Positions 9,213 to 17,676 of a DNA stretch of 59,155 bases are shown piece after piece (the first letter of the stretch is position 1; the number at the start of each line of letters is the position of its first letter). The notes beneath the pieces are model-generated. The model searched no databases and was not told the DNA's origin. It was given only the letters and a program-made list of their open reading frames with translations. A program made the translations under genes and the position numbers. The stretch lies in the NCBI GenBank assembly GCA_035551355.1, contig DASZNF010000051.1, positions 1 through 59,155 on the forward strand, written 5' to 3'. The stretch comes from DATATV01 sp035551355. Its GTDB lineage: Bacteria; Actinomycetota; Actinomycetes; Mycobacteriales; Pseudonocardiaceae.

Positions 9213-10979
9213 CTACTGCCCTCGCAGCCGTCGCCCGTTCTCCCCGACCGACTCGGTAATCCCCCGCCGGTCCAGCAATTCCAGCAACGGCACCGCGATC
9301 CGCCGACTGGTGCCCAGCGCCTGCCGCGCCTGACTGACCGTGAACGGCACGGGCAACCCGGCCAGCAACTCGGCCGCGCGTTCGAGGGCGTCGGGCAGCA
9401 GCACCACACCCTCGGTGAGCCGCAGCAGCCGCCCGGCCCGCTCGGCGGCGGCCAGCTCGCGGGGACCGAGGCCAAGGCGGGCCAGGCGGTCGGCGTCCGG
9501 CGCCGCGAACGGCGCGCCGGCCAGGTCCCTGGTCACCGCGGCCACGCCCCGAGCCACCTTCGGGGGCAGTTCCGGTCCCCGTTCGGCCACCACCAGTCCG
9601 TCCACAACGGCCAGTTCGGTGCCCGCGATCAGTTGCTCGGCCAAGGAAAGCCGGGGCAGCCCCAACGACTTGCGCAACACCTCGACCGGCAGGCCCGCGC
9701 TGAGCGGGTTGCGGTTCGACCAGTCAGCGAGCACCTTCGGCGCCTGTTCCCGGGCCGCCTGCCAGACACTCGGATCGGCACACACCCCACCGGCCAGCCG
9801 CTCCCCCGCCGCGGGCAGGCCGGCCCGGCGGAACATGTCCTCGTCGGCGAAACCCAAGCGGTGCAACAACATCTCGGCTCGCCGGGCCGGTTCGGCCCGG
9901 GCCAGTTCGGTCAGTTCGGCGGCGCGTCGCCGGGCCGCGCCGCGCATCCGCAGTTCGGGCGGCTGGATGTCGAGCACGTCGGCTCGCGCGGCCACCCGGT
10001 GCCGGCCGGGGTCGCGCAGCAGCGCGCGATCGCCCACCCGCAGCGGCAGCGGACCGGCCAGGCGCAGCCGCGCGGTGCGGTCGTCCAACGGGCGCAGCCG
10101 CACCGGGATCGCGGCCGATCCGATGTGCAGCACCAGTTCCGACGGCAACTCCTCGGCCGGGTCGCCGCGCAGCACCACGTCCACCTCGGCGGTGGACGGC
10201 CAGGCGTCCGGCGTCAGCAGCGCGTCGCCACGCGCGATACGGGACCGTTCGGTGCCGCGCAGGTTCACCGCGACCCGGGCCACCGCGGCCGCCTCCGGGG
10301 TGTCCCGGCCGAGCGACTGCAGGCCGCGCACCCGCGCCCGCCCGCCGCCGGACAACTCCAGTTCGTCCCCGGTGCGCAGGGTGCCCGCGGGCAGCGTCCC
10401 GGTCACCACGGTGCCCGCGCCGGACACGCTGAACACCCGGTCCACCCACAGCCGCACATCGGCGCCGGTGTCCGCCTCGCCGATCCGCGCGGCCAGGCCG
10501 ACCAGCTCGGCCCGCAGCTCGTCCAGTCCGTCGCCGGTGCGGGCGCTCACCGCGACCGCGGGCACCTCACCCAAACCGGTGTGCGCCAGGCGTTCCCGGG
10601 CTTGCGCCAGCACCGGCGCGGGATCGGCCAGGTCGGCCCGGGTCACCGCGAGCACGCCGTGCCGCACGCCCAGCGCGTCCAGCGCGGCCAGGTGTTCGGT
10701 GGACTGCGGCATCCAGCCGCCGTCGGCGGCCACCACGAACAGCACCGCGGGCACCGGCCCGATTCCGGCCAGCATGGTCGGCACGAACCGTTCGTGGCCG
10801 GGCACGTCCACGAACGCGACCGGACCGGCTCCGGGCAGGTCGGTCCACACGAAGCCAAGCCCGATGGTCAGGCCGCGCCGCCGCTCCTCCGCCCACCGGT
10901 CGGGTTCCATCCCGGTCAGCGCCCGCACCAGGGTCGACTTGCCGTGATCGACGTGGCCGGCGGTGGCGATCACCCGCAT
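9213..10979 (-). CDS. selB: Selenocysteine-specific elongation factor SelB
   Basis: SelB is the GTPase that delivers selenocysteyl-tRNA to UGA codons next to a SECIS element. The 588-residue protein begins MRVIATAGHVDHGKST, with G1 at about residues 8-15, followed by the switch region around RGLTIGLGF, G3 in VDVPGHE and G4 as TRAD. Beta-barrel domains follow, then the C-terminal winged-helix repeats that read the SECIS hairpin (for example around VSQARQALGTSRR near the end). ATG 10979 was chosen because the GTPase domain starts there and it overlaps the selA stop as ATGA. The frame remains open far upstream, but that part is selA in another frame. Confidence 0.93.
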   Translation of the reverse strand: MRVIATAGHVDHGKSTLVRALTGMEPDRWAEERRRGLTIGLGFVWTDLPGAGPVAFVDVPGHERFVPTMLAGIGPVPAVLFVVAADGGWMPQSTEHLAALDALGVRHGVLAVTRADLADPAPVLAQARERLAHTGLGEVPAVAVSARTGDGLDELRAELVGLAARIGEADTGADVRLWVDRVFSVSGAGTVVTGTLPAGTLRTGDELELSGGGRARVRGLQSLGRDTPEAAAVARVAVNLRGTERSRIARGDALLTPDAWPSTAEVDVVLRGDPAEELPSELVLHIGSAAIPVRLRPLDDRTARLRLAGPLPLRVGDRALLRDPGRHRVAARADVLDIQPPELRMRGAARRRAAELTELARAEPARRAEMLLHRLGFADEDMFRRAGLPAAGERLAGGVCADPSVWQAAREQAPKVLADWSNRNPLSAGLPVEVLRKSLGLPRLSLAEQLIAGTELAVVDGLVVAERGPELPPKVARGVAAVTRDLAGAPFAAPDADRLARLGLGPRELAAAERAGRLLRLTEGVVLLPDALERAAELLAGLPVPFTVSQARQALGTSRRIAVPLLELLDRRGITESVGENGRRLRGQ

Positions 10980-12286
10980 CAGGCGGCCGCCCGATGAGCC
11001 GCGAGGACCGCGTCGGTCAGGTCCGCGTCCCGCGCCGGTTCGACGGCGCGCAGATCCAGCAGGCAGCCGCCGTGCTCGACCCGGCCGACCACGGCAGGCC
11101 GCCCGGTGCGCAGCCGCACTGCGTAGGACTCGGGCAGGCGCACCGCGGCGCTGGTCAGTTCCACCCCCGGCGCACCGCCCCCGCCGATCACCGCGGTGCT
11201 GTCCACCACCTCGGCCGGCACGCCCTCGGCCGCCAGCGCTTCGGCCAGTTTCCCTGCCCTGGCACGGAGATCGGCCAGGTCGGCGTTCAGCGCGGCGTGC
11301 ACCGGCGGGTCCTCGTCGCGCAGGGTGGCGGCCAGCGCGGCCAGGGTCAGCTTGTCCACCCGCAGCGCCCGCGCGGTCGGGTGCCTGCGCAGCGTGCGCA
11401 CCAGTTCGGCCTCGCCGAGCAGCAATCCGGCCTGCGGGCCGCCCAGCAGTTTGTCCCCGCTGGCGGTGACCAGGGCCGCGCCCGCGCGCAGCGCGGTGGC
11501 CGCGTCCGGTTCGTCGGGCAGCAGCGGATGCGGGGCCAGCAGGCCGGAGCCGATGTCGGCCACCACCGGCACGCCCAGCCCGGCCAGTTCGGCCACCCCG
11601 ACCCCGGCGGTGAACCCGCTGACCTGGAAGTTGGACGGATGCACCTTGAGCACGAACGCCGTGTCCGGCCCGATCGCCTCGGCGTAGTCGCGCAGGTGGG
11701 TGCGGTTGGTGGTGCCCACCTCGCGCAGCCGCGCGCCCGCCCCGGTCAGCAGGTCCGGGATGCGGAAGCCGTCGCCGATCTCCACCAGTTCGCCCCGGGA
11801 CAGCACGATCTCCCTGCCCGGCGCCAGAGCCAGCGCGCACAGCAGCAGCGCGGCGGCGTTGTTGTTCACCACATGCACCCCACCGGCGTCGGGCACCGCC
11901 CGGGCCAGCGCGGCCATCGCCGCCGCACCCCGGGCCGACCGCCGACCGGTGGCCAGGTCGAACTCCACGTCGGTGCAGCCGGCCGCGGCCAGCACGGCGG
12001 CCCGGGCCCGTTCGGACAGCGGGGCGCGGCCGAGGTTGGTGTGCACCAGCACGCCGGTGGCGTTGATCACCGGGGTCGGGCCGGGCGCGGGCAGCGCGGC
12101 CAGCGCCGAGTCCAGCACGTCCTCCGGGGCGATCCGGCCGTCCCGGGCGCGCTGCTGGGCCGCCACGATCTCCGCCTTCACCACCGGCCGGCCGGCGAAC
12201 TCGATGGCCGCGACCACGCGCGGATCGGCCAGCAGCACGTCGGTGCCCGCGATCCGCCTGCGCGGATCCGCTGCCGGGTCAACCAT
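10979..12286 (-). CDS. selA: L-seryl-tRNA(Sec) selenium transferase SelA
   Basis: SelA is the bacterial PLP enzyme that converts seryl-tRNA(Sec) to selenocysteyl-tRNA(Sec) using selenophosphate. The 435-residue protein has the family landmarks VINATGVLVHTNLGRAPL, the NNNAAA segment, SRGELVEIGDGFRIP, and the PLP lysine in SGDKLLGGPQAG. The start is ATG 12286 (MVDPAAD), because homology begins there and the divergent selD gene starts 64 bp away. Its stop overlaps the selB start. Substrate supply comes from SelD across the shared promoter region. Confidence 0.93.
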   Translation of the reverse strand: MVDPAADPRRRIAGTDVLLADPRVVAAIEFAGRPVVKAEIVAAQQRARDGRIAPEDVLDSALAALPAPGPTPVINATGVLVHTNLGRAPLSERARAAVLAAAGCTDVEFDLATGRRSARGAAAMAALARAVPDAGGVHVVNNNAAALLLCALALAPGREIVLSRGELVEIGDGFRIPDLLTGAGARLREVGTTNRTHLRDYAEAIGPDTAFVLKVHPSNFQVSGFTAGVGVAELAGLGVPVVADIGSGLLAPHPLLPDEPDAATALRAGAALVTASGDKLLGGPQAGLLLGEAELVRTLRRHPTARALRVDKLTLAALAATLRDEDPPVHAALNADLADLRARAGKLAEALAAEGVPAEVVDSTAVIGGGGAPGVELTSAAVRLPESYAVRLRTGRPAVVGRVEHGGCLLDLRAVEPARDADLTDAVLAAHRAAA

Positions 12287-12350
12287 GTGGTCATCATGGC
12301 AAGTGGGGGGCAGTGATGCGAATCCAGCCCCGGCGGAGAAACATGGACCC

Positions 12351-13358
12351 ATGACCTCCACGCACGCGGACATCCGGCTCACCCAGTACGCGCACGGCGG
12401 CGGCTGTGCCTGCAAGATCCCGCCCGGCGAGCTGGAGCAGATCGTGTCCGGCCTGGTCGGCGCGCGGCCGACCGACGCGGTGGGCGAGCTGATCGTCGGC
12501 CTGGACGACGGCGACGACGCGGCCGTGGTGCGCATGGACGGCGAGTTCGCGATGATCGCCACCACGGACTTCTTCACCCCGGTGGTGGACGATCCCTATG
12601 ACTGGGGCCGGATCGCGGCGGCCAACGCGCTGTCCGACGTGTACGCGATGGGTGGGCGGCCGGTGCTCGCGGTGAATCTGCTGTCCTGGCCTCGGGACGT
12701 GCTGCCGTTCGAGCTGGCGTCCGAGACGTTGCGCGGTGGGATGGCCGTCACCTCGGCTGCGGGCTGCCACCTGGCCGGCGGGCACAGCGTGGACGACCCG
12801 GAACCCAAGTACGGCCTTGCGGTGACCGGGATCGGCGATCCGTATCGGTTGCTGCGCAACGACTCCGGCCGGTCCGGGGTGCCGCTGTCGCTGACCAAGC
12901 CGTTGGGCATCGGCGTGCTCAACACCCGGCACAAGGCCACCGGCGAGGTGTTCGCGCAGGCCATCGCGACGATGACCGCGCTGAACTGGGAGGCGTCCCA
13001 GGCCGCGCTGGCCGCGGGCATCCGGTGCGCCACCGACGTCACCGGATTCGGCCTGCTCGGGCACGCCCACAAACTGGCCCGGGCCAGCAAGGTCACCGCT
13101 GTCATCGACGCGGCCGCCGTGCCCTACCTGGACGGGGCCCGGGAGGCGCTGCGCGACGGGTTCGTCAGCGGGGGCACCCGGCGCAACCTGGACTGGGTCC
13201 GCCCACACGCCGACCTGTCCGCGGTCGGCGAGGACGAGGCGCTGTTGCTGGCCGACGCCCAGACCTCCGGCGGGCTGCTGCTGGCCGGGGAGATCCCGGG
13301 CGCGCCGGTGATCGGCGAACTCGTTCCGCACACCGGCCGGTCGCTGATCGTGCGCTGA
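12351..13358 (+). CDS. selD: Selenide, water dikinase SelD
   Basis: SelD makes selenophosphate from selenide and ATP. The 335-residue protein has the glycine-rich active-site loop H-G-G-G-C-A-C-K, where the catalytic position is an ordinary Cys (TGT) rather than selenocysteine. The essential lysine follows, then the ATP-binding segments DDAAV, TTDFFTP and GGHSVDDPEPKYGL of the PurM-like fold. ATG 12351 has a ggag site about 13 bases upstream; a closer ATG at 12343 runs into a stop after two codons. It is divergent from selA over 64 bp, so the three genes probably share one control region. Confidence 0.93.
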   Translation: MTSTHADIRLTQYAHGGGCACKIPPGELEQIVSGLVGARPTDAVGELIVGLDDGDDAAVVRMDGEFAMIATTDFFTPVVDDPYDWGRIAAANALSDVYAMGGRPVLAVNLLSWPRDVLPFELASETLRGGMAVTSAAGCHLAGGHSVDDPEPKYGLAVTGIGDPYRLLRNDSGRSGVPLSLTKPLGIGVLNTRHKATGEVFAQAIATMTALNWEASQAALAAGIRCATDVTGFGLLGHAHKLARASKVTAVIDAAAVPYLDGAREALRDGFVSGGTRRNLDWVRPHADLSAVGEDEALLLADAQTSGGLLLAGEIPGAPVIGELVPHTGRSLIVR

Positions 13359-13447
13359 CGCAATACTCTCCGGCTGTGAATCAGCTCATCCCCACGTGAA
13401 TCTTTGCCCACACGGCCGGCATACCGCAGGCGAATAGATCCTGAACA

Positions 13448-13486
13448 AACCCCGGAAACCCCGGCCACACCCCGGTTTCCGGGGTT
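13448..13486. terminator. Strong hairpin after selD
   Basis: A perfect 13-bp stem (13448-13460 with 13474-13486, arm aaccccggaaacc) encloses a 13-base loop, 90 bp after the selD stop and 60 bp before the next start. It probably separates selD from the EspC-like gene. No T-run follows. Confidence 0.55.
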
Positions 13487-13546
13487 GCCGCAGGTAGGGT
13501 CGGCGACGTTGCCGATTCAACGGGACTTCGGGGTGGGGCGCGAACG

Positions 13547-13864
13547 ATGGCGAACGTGACCAGCGTCGACTACGAGTATCTTGACAAGCTGGCCGCCGAG
13601 TTGCGGACCACTCAGCAGGAGCTGAATACCCGAATCGAGCAATTCACCAATCGTTCCGGTATCAGCGGAAAAGAATACGGCACATTGTCCGCTTCCGGCA
13701 CCGCGGCCAGCCATTACCAGGGCAATCTCGAGGACATGGTGAACCACCTGTGCGCCATGCGGGACGAACTGGCCGGCCACGCCGACCGGTTGGAGCAGTC
13801 GGCCCGGCTCTACCGCGATCAGGACACCGACGACGCGCGGCGGGTGGACCCCCGGCATGGATGA
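13547..13864 (+). CDS. EspC/WXG100-like small protein
   Basis: This 105-residue, largely helical protein is of the type VII-associated EspC/DUF2580 kind. Two amphipathic helices (around LDKLAAELRTTQQELNTRIEQF and MVNHLCAMRDELAGHADRLEQSARLY) are separated by a turn near SGISGKEYG, with a charged C-terminal tail. There is no signal peptide, as expected for type VII clients. Start ATG 13547 follows a purine-rich stretch. The end overlaps the next gene by eight bases, so the two are co-translated. In mycobacteria such proteins partner a larger secreted or channel protein, and that is the inferred role here. Confidence 0.65.
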   Translation: MANVTSVDYEYLDKLAAELRTTQQELNTRIEQFTNRSGISGKEYGTLSASGTAASHYQGNLEDMVNHLCAMRDELAGHADRLEQSARLYRDQDTDDARRVDPRHG

Positions 13865-15329
13865 GGATCAGGCCCTCGGCCGGGTCGGACTGGCCAATCC
13901 CGGCGGCGATCCGCGGGCGCTTGGCGACAGCGCGCGGGGTTGGCAGGAACTGAGCGCTTTCCTGCAGGACCAACAGGATCGGCTGGGCACACTGTTCGCG
14001 CAGGCGCCCCAACGGTGGGACGGCGCGGGTTCGGATGCGGTGCGGCAGCGGGTCCGGGAACTGGCCGCCAACGCCCAGCAGCTGTCGCAGGTGGCCGCCG
14101 ATGTGGGCAGCCACCAACAGGAACACGCCGACAAACACGCCAAGGTCCTGGAAATCGTCAGGGAAGTGGCGATCCAGATCGCGGTGACCCTGGCCTTCAT
14201 CGCGCTGGCCTGCATTTTCCCCTGGCTGCTGGCCGCCGCCGAGGCGCAGTTGGTGGCGCTGGCCGTCCAGGGCGGCCGGGCCGTCGAGTTGCTGGCCCAG
14301 GCACTGTCCCTGCTGACCCGGGCGCTGTCCGCGGCCCGGGGCTGGATGACCGAGCTGGGCAAGCTGACCTGGAACACCGGCCGCGTTTCCCTTGGCTACG
14401 GCCGGTTCCTGGCCGACGGCGCCCGGGACTTCACCATCGACCAGCTGGCCAACACCACCACCAGCGCCATCGAGCACAAGAAACTGGATCCGGCGCAGCT
14501 GTTCACCTCGGCCGCGGTCAGTTTCGGCGTCGGCGGCGTGGTGGGCTCGCTGGAGACCAGCGGACTGAAGCGACTGCGCAACGGATCCGGCGATATCGCC
14601 CGCGACGCCGCCGGAAAGCCGGAGTTCGTTTCCCTTGGCACGCAAGCGAAAGATCTGGCCGGCAAGTTGAGTGGCACACCGCGGGCAGAGCCGGTGACCG
14701 ATCCGGTGCGGGCGCGGGCGGGCGAGCTCGCGGCCGCGCAGTCCCGGCTGGCCGACACCCGCAGCGGGCTGTGGTCGGCCCACACCAACCACGAGCTGGC
14801 CCGGATGTCGGGCGACGAGGGCTGGCGCCAGGACACCGCGCGGGAACTGGCCGCCGCCGACGGGGAACACACCGCGGCCCACGCCGGCCACGCGGCCGCG
14901 GCCGCCGCGCTGGACGACGCCCGGGCCACCCGTGCGGCCGCCGCCCGAAAGGCGGCCGAGAACCGGAACACCAAGCGTGCCTTGGGTGTGGGCAGTCCCA
15001 GGGACTGGCCGGAATACCTGATCTACGACCCGGTGAAGGACGGCATCAAGGGCGCGATCAGCTCGGCCGGGACCGACGGGATCGGCGTCGCCGATGGCAG
15101 GACCAACCCGCACGACATCTGGAAGGACGTGCTGCTGGGCGCGGCCGGCGGTTCGGTGCGGGGCGCGGTGAACGGAAAGTTCGCCAATACCGCCTACGCC
15201 AAGGACGGCCTGGAGGAGATCGCCTGGAAGTCCGGCACCAAGGGCCTGGACAAGTTCCTGCGCGGCCAGATCGAGGACGAGACCGACCAGCCGCCGGACG
15301 CACCCGAGGCGCCCGAGGCGAACGCCTGA
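13857..15329 (+). CDS. WXG-domain membrane protein resembling the CpnT N-terminal channel domain
   Basis: This 490-residue protein opens with a WXG100-like helical region: residues 25-95 contain W54-D-G56 in APQRWDGAGSD. A hydrophobic helix at about 106-128 (IAVTLAFIALACIFPWLL) and a weaker one to 160 follow. The middle is alanine-rich and helical, probably coiled coil (residues 285-385), and the end is acidic and proline-rich. This matches the channel-forming N-terminal half of CpnT/TNT-type proteins, but no NADase, nuclease or other toxin domain follows and no immunity gene lies downstream. It overlaps the EspC-like gene by eight bases. Export by a type VII system is inferred. Confidence 0.6.
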   Translation: MDEDQALGRVGLANPGGDPRALGDSARGWQELSAFLQDQQDRLGTLFAQAPQRWDGAGSDAVRQRVRELAANAQQLSQVAADVGSHQQEHADKHAKVLEIVREVAIQIAVTLAFIALACIFPWLLAAAEAQLVALAVQGGRAVELLAQALSLLTRALSAARGWMTELGKLTWNTGRVSLGYGRFLADGARDFTIDQLANTTTSAIEHKKLDPAQLFTSAAVSFGVGGVVGSLETSGLKRLRNGSGDIARDAAGKPEFVSLGTQAKDLAGKLSGTPRAEPVTDPVRARAGELAAAQSRLADTRSGLWSAHTNHELARMSGDEGWRQDTARELAAADGEHTAAHAGHAAAAAALDDARATRAAAARKAAENRNTKRALGVGSPRDWPEYLIYDPVKDGIKGAISSAGTDGIGVADGRTNPHDIWKDVLLGAAGGSVRGAVNGKFANTAYAKDGLEEIAWKSGTKGLDKFLRGQIEDETDQPPDAPEAPEANA

Positions 15330-15388
15330 CCGGCCCGCCCGCCGGGAACGCAACCGGCGCGACCAGGCTCAGCCGCCGGGACCGGCAG

Positions 15389-15495
15389 CCGACGCGCCCG
15401 GGCTTCGCCGCCGGAGCGGACCGACACGCTCCCGGCTGACCGACTATCCACCGGAACAGACCGACGCGCCCGGCGGACCCGGCTTCGCCGCCGGA
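15389..15495. repeat. Degenerate direct repeats in a convergent intergenic region
   Basis: The segment ccgacgcgcccgg occurs at about 15389 and 15461, each time followed by ggcttcgccgccgga (15401-15415 and 15481-15495). A more diverged copy of the same phrase (gaccgacacgctcccgg) lies between them at about 15419. The units are roughly 35-40 bp apart, and no reading frame in the region looks coding. Confidence 0.5.
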
Positions 15496-15507
15496 ACCGG
15501 TCGGGTT

Positions 15508-16869
15508 TCAGCGGGCCAGGCGGATCAGCCGGTCGGCCAGTTCCGGTAGGTAGGACTCGGATTCCGGCTTCATCAGCACACTGCGCAGAATCCGCGCGCC
15601 GTCGGTGTCGGCGACCGCACGGGGGTGCCGCGCGGCGAACGCTTCGGCCTCGACCCGCAGGGTGGACAGGTAGACCGGGTCGTGCGGGTCGGTCATGCCC
15701 TCGTGCAGCATGCCCGCGCTGAGCGCGTCCACCCCGGCCAGCGACAGCGGCTCGCCGGTGGGGAAGTAGGTCACGATGTCCAGTTCCGGCGACTGGTACA
15801 GATCCAGCCGGTCGGAGTCGACGATCCGGGTGGCCAGGCCGAGCGCGGCCCGTCGACCGGCGGCCAGCACCTCCCCCAGCCCCTCGCGGTTCAGCGGCAG
15901 CAGCCGCAAAGTCAGCCACAGCGCGGCGGCCGCGGCACCGGCCCGGGAGCACTCCAGGCTGATCTCGCCCAGGTGCAGCTCCTCGGACGTGAAGTAGGTG
16001 TACGGGGAATCGTGCACGTAGTGGCGGCCCACGGCCGGGTCGCGGAACAGCACCGCGCCACAGCCGTACGGTTGCAGGCCGTGCTTGTGCGGGTCCACCA
16101 CCACCGAATCGCATTCGGCGATGGCCCGCCACGGCCCGGCGGGCAGCCCGGCCGGATCGTCACTTCCGGCCAGCAGCGCGAAAAACCCGCCGTAGGCGGC
16201 GTCCACGTGCACCCGCACGCCGTGCTCCCGGCACAGCGCGAGCGCGGTGTCGATCGGGTCGACCGCGCCCAGCGCGGTGCTTCCGGCGGTGAGCACCACG
16301 GTGCCGATCCGGTTGGTGCGCAACAGTTCCGCCAGCGCGTCGGAATCCATCCGGCCCCGATCGTCCACCGGCACCTTGTGCCCGGTCACCCCGAGCACCC
16401 CGCACATCCGGCCGTGCGTGTAGTGGGCTTCGGTGCTGTAGGCCACTCCCTTGCCCGGATGTTCTTGCCGGGCAACGAAAAGCGCCTCCAGGTTGGCGAT
16501 GGTGCCGCTGCTGGTCAGGTGCCCGAGGTGGGTGGGGTAGCCGAACATCGCGGCCAGCTGGTCAACCACCTCGCGTTCCATCACCGAGGTGGCCGGGCCG
16601 CCGTCCAGCGCGTGGTTGTTCGGGTTGATCAGCATCGCGGCCAGGTAGCCGATCACCGCGGCCGGGTGCGGCGGCTTGAGCATCTGCCCGGCGTAGCGCG
16701 GATGGAAGTACGGATAGTTGGTGGCCAGCCGCTCGGTGAACTCACCGAACACCGCGGCGAACCGCTCGTCGGACACCTCCAGCGCGGTGTGCGGGGACAC
16801 CGGACCGAAGCTGTCCTGCCAGTCCCGCACTGACTTCGCGGCGTGGTCGAGCCAGTAGGACAGGTCCAT
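15508..16869 (-). CDS. PLP-dependent (group II) amino-acid decarboxylase
   Basis: This 453-residue enzyme of the glutamate/aromatic amino-acid decarboxylase fold removes the carboxyl group from an amino acid. Visible landmarks are TSSGTIANLEAL (phosphate binding), the PLP-stacking histidine in STEAHYTHGR, the aspartate in HVDAAYGGF, and the PLP lysine in VDPHKHGLQPYG. N-terminal residues 50-70 (NYPYFHPRYAGQM) match the family's substrate-entry segment. It is the last gene of a minus-strand operon, 15 bp after an SDR, with ATG 16869. The substrate is not evident; the neighbouring dehydrogenases suggest onward oxidation or reduction of the product. Confidence 0.88.
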   Translation of the reverse strand: MDLSYWLDHAAKSVRDWQDSFGPVSPHTALEVSDERFAAVFGEFTERLATNYPYFHPRYAGQMLKPPHPAAVIGYLAAMLINPNNHALDGGPATSVMEREVVDQLAAMFGYPTHLGHLTSSGTIANLEALFVARQEHPGKGVAYSTEAHYTHGRMCGVLGVTGHKVPVDDRGRMDSDALAELLRTNRIGTVVLTAGSTALGAVDPIDTALALCREHGVRVHVDAAYGGFFALLAGSDDPAGLPAGPWRAIAECDSVVVDPHKHGLQPYGCGAVLFRDPAVGRHYVHDSPYTYFTSEELHLGEISLECSRAGAAAAALWLTLRLLPLNREGLGEVLAAGRRAALGLATRIVDSDRLDLYQSPELDIVTYFPTGEPLSLAGVDALSAGMLHEGMTDPHDPVYLSTLRVEAEAFAARHPRAVADTDGARILRSVLMKPESESYLPELADRLIRLAR

Positions 16870-16884
16870 TGTGGACTCCCCCCG

Positions 16885-17655
16885 TCATCCTCGGCCGATG
16901 TAGGGCATCGCGGTGGCCATCACGGTGACGAACTGGACGTTCGCCTCCAGCGGCAGCGTGGCCATGTGTACCACGGTGGCCGCGACGTCGGTCGCGGCCA
17001 TGGTCGGTTCCACCGCGGTGGATCCGTCGGCCTGCGGCACGCCGCGGCTCATCCGCGCGGTCATCTCGGTGGCCGCGTTGCCGATGTCGATCTGGCCGCA
17101 GGCGATCCGGTAGGGCCGCCCGTCCAGGGACAGCGACTTGGTCAGTCCGGTGATCGCGTGCTTGGTCGCGGTGTAGGCGATGCTGCCCGGCCGGGGCACG
17201 TGCGCGGAGATCGAGCCGTTGTTGATGATCCGGCCGCCCTGCGGGTCCTGGTCGCGCATCATCCGGAACGCGGCCTGCGCGCACAGGAACGAACCGGTCA
17301 GGTTGGTATCGACCACCTTGCGCCAGATGTCGACCGGCAGGTCGGCTGGGGAGCGCGCCGGGGCGCCGGTGCCCGCGTTGTTGAACAGCACGTCCACCCG
17401 GCCGAATCCGCGGTCGATCTCGGCGAACAGCGCGGCCACCGAATTCTCGTCGGTCACGTCGGCCGGAACGGCGATCACCGATTCCTCGGCCGCGCCCCGG
17501 GAAATCGCCTGCGCCGCGGTCTCGGCCAGCGGTTCGGGCCGCCGCCCGGAGAGCACCACCGCGAATCCCGCGTCGGCCAACGCGAGTGCGGCGGCCCGGC
17601 CGACGCCCGAACCGGCGCCGGTCACGGCCGCGACACCCCTCGACGAGATGGTCAT
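16885..17655 (-). CDS. SDR-family oxidoreductase
   Basis: This 256-residue classical short-chain dehydrogenase has the cofactor motif TGAGSGVG near residues 12-19, NNAG near 92 and the catalytic Ser, Tyr and Lys in NNGSISAHV and YTATKHA. Aspartate is absent after the second beta strand, where SGRRPE has arginines that favour NADP(H). It lies 21 bp after another SDR and 15 bp before a PLP decarboxylase, so the three form an operon. The C-terminal segment VVHMATLPLEANVQFVTVMA resembles the NADP-dependent carbonyl reductase subgroup. The substrate is unknown. Confidence 0.88.
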   Translation of the reverse strand: MTISSRGVAAVTGAGSGVGRAAALALADAGFAVVLSGRRPEPLAETAAQAISRGAAEESVIAVPADVTDENSVAALFAEIDRGFGRVDVLFNNAGTGAPARSPADLPVDIWRKVVDTNLTGSFLCAQAAFRMMRDQDPQGGRIINNGSISAHVPRPGSIAYTATKHAITGLTKSLSLDGRPYRIACGQIDIGNAATEMTARMSRGVPQADGSTAVEPTMAATDVAATVVHMATLPLEANVQFVTVMATAMPYIGRG

Positions 17656-17676
17656 GGCCCTTATTGAAGCAGCCGG

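Noticed and set aside
9129..13546. selC (tRNA-Sec) next to the sel genes
   Set aside because: The gaps at 9129-9212, 12287-12350 and 13359-13546 contain no 90-base cloverleaf with a TCA anticodon.
13857..15329. Polymorphic toxin
   Set aside because: The N-terminus fits, but the C-terminal 150 residues show no toxin motif and no immunity gene follows.
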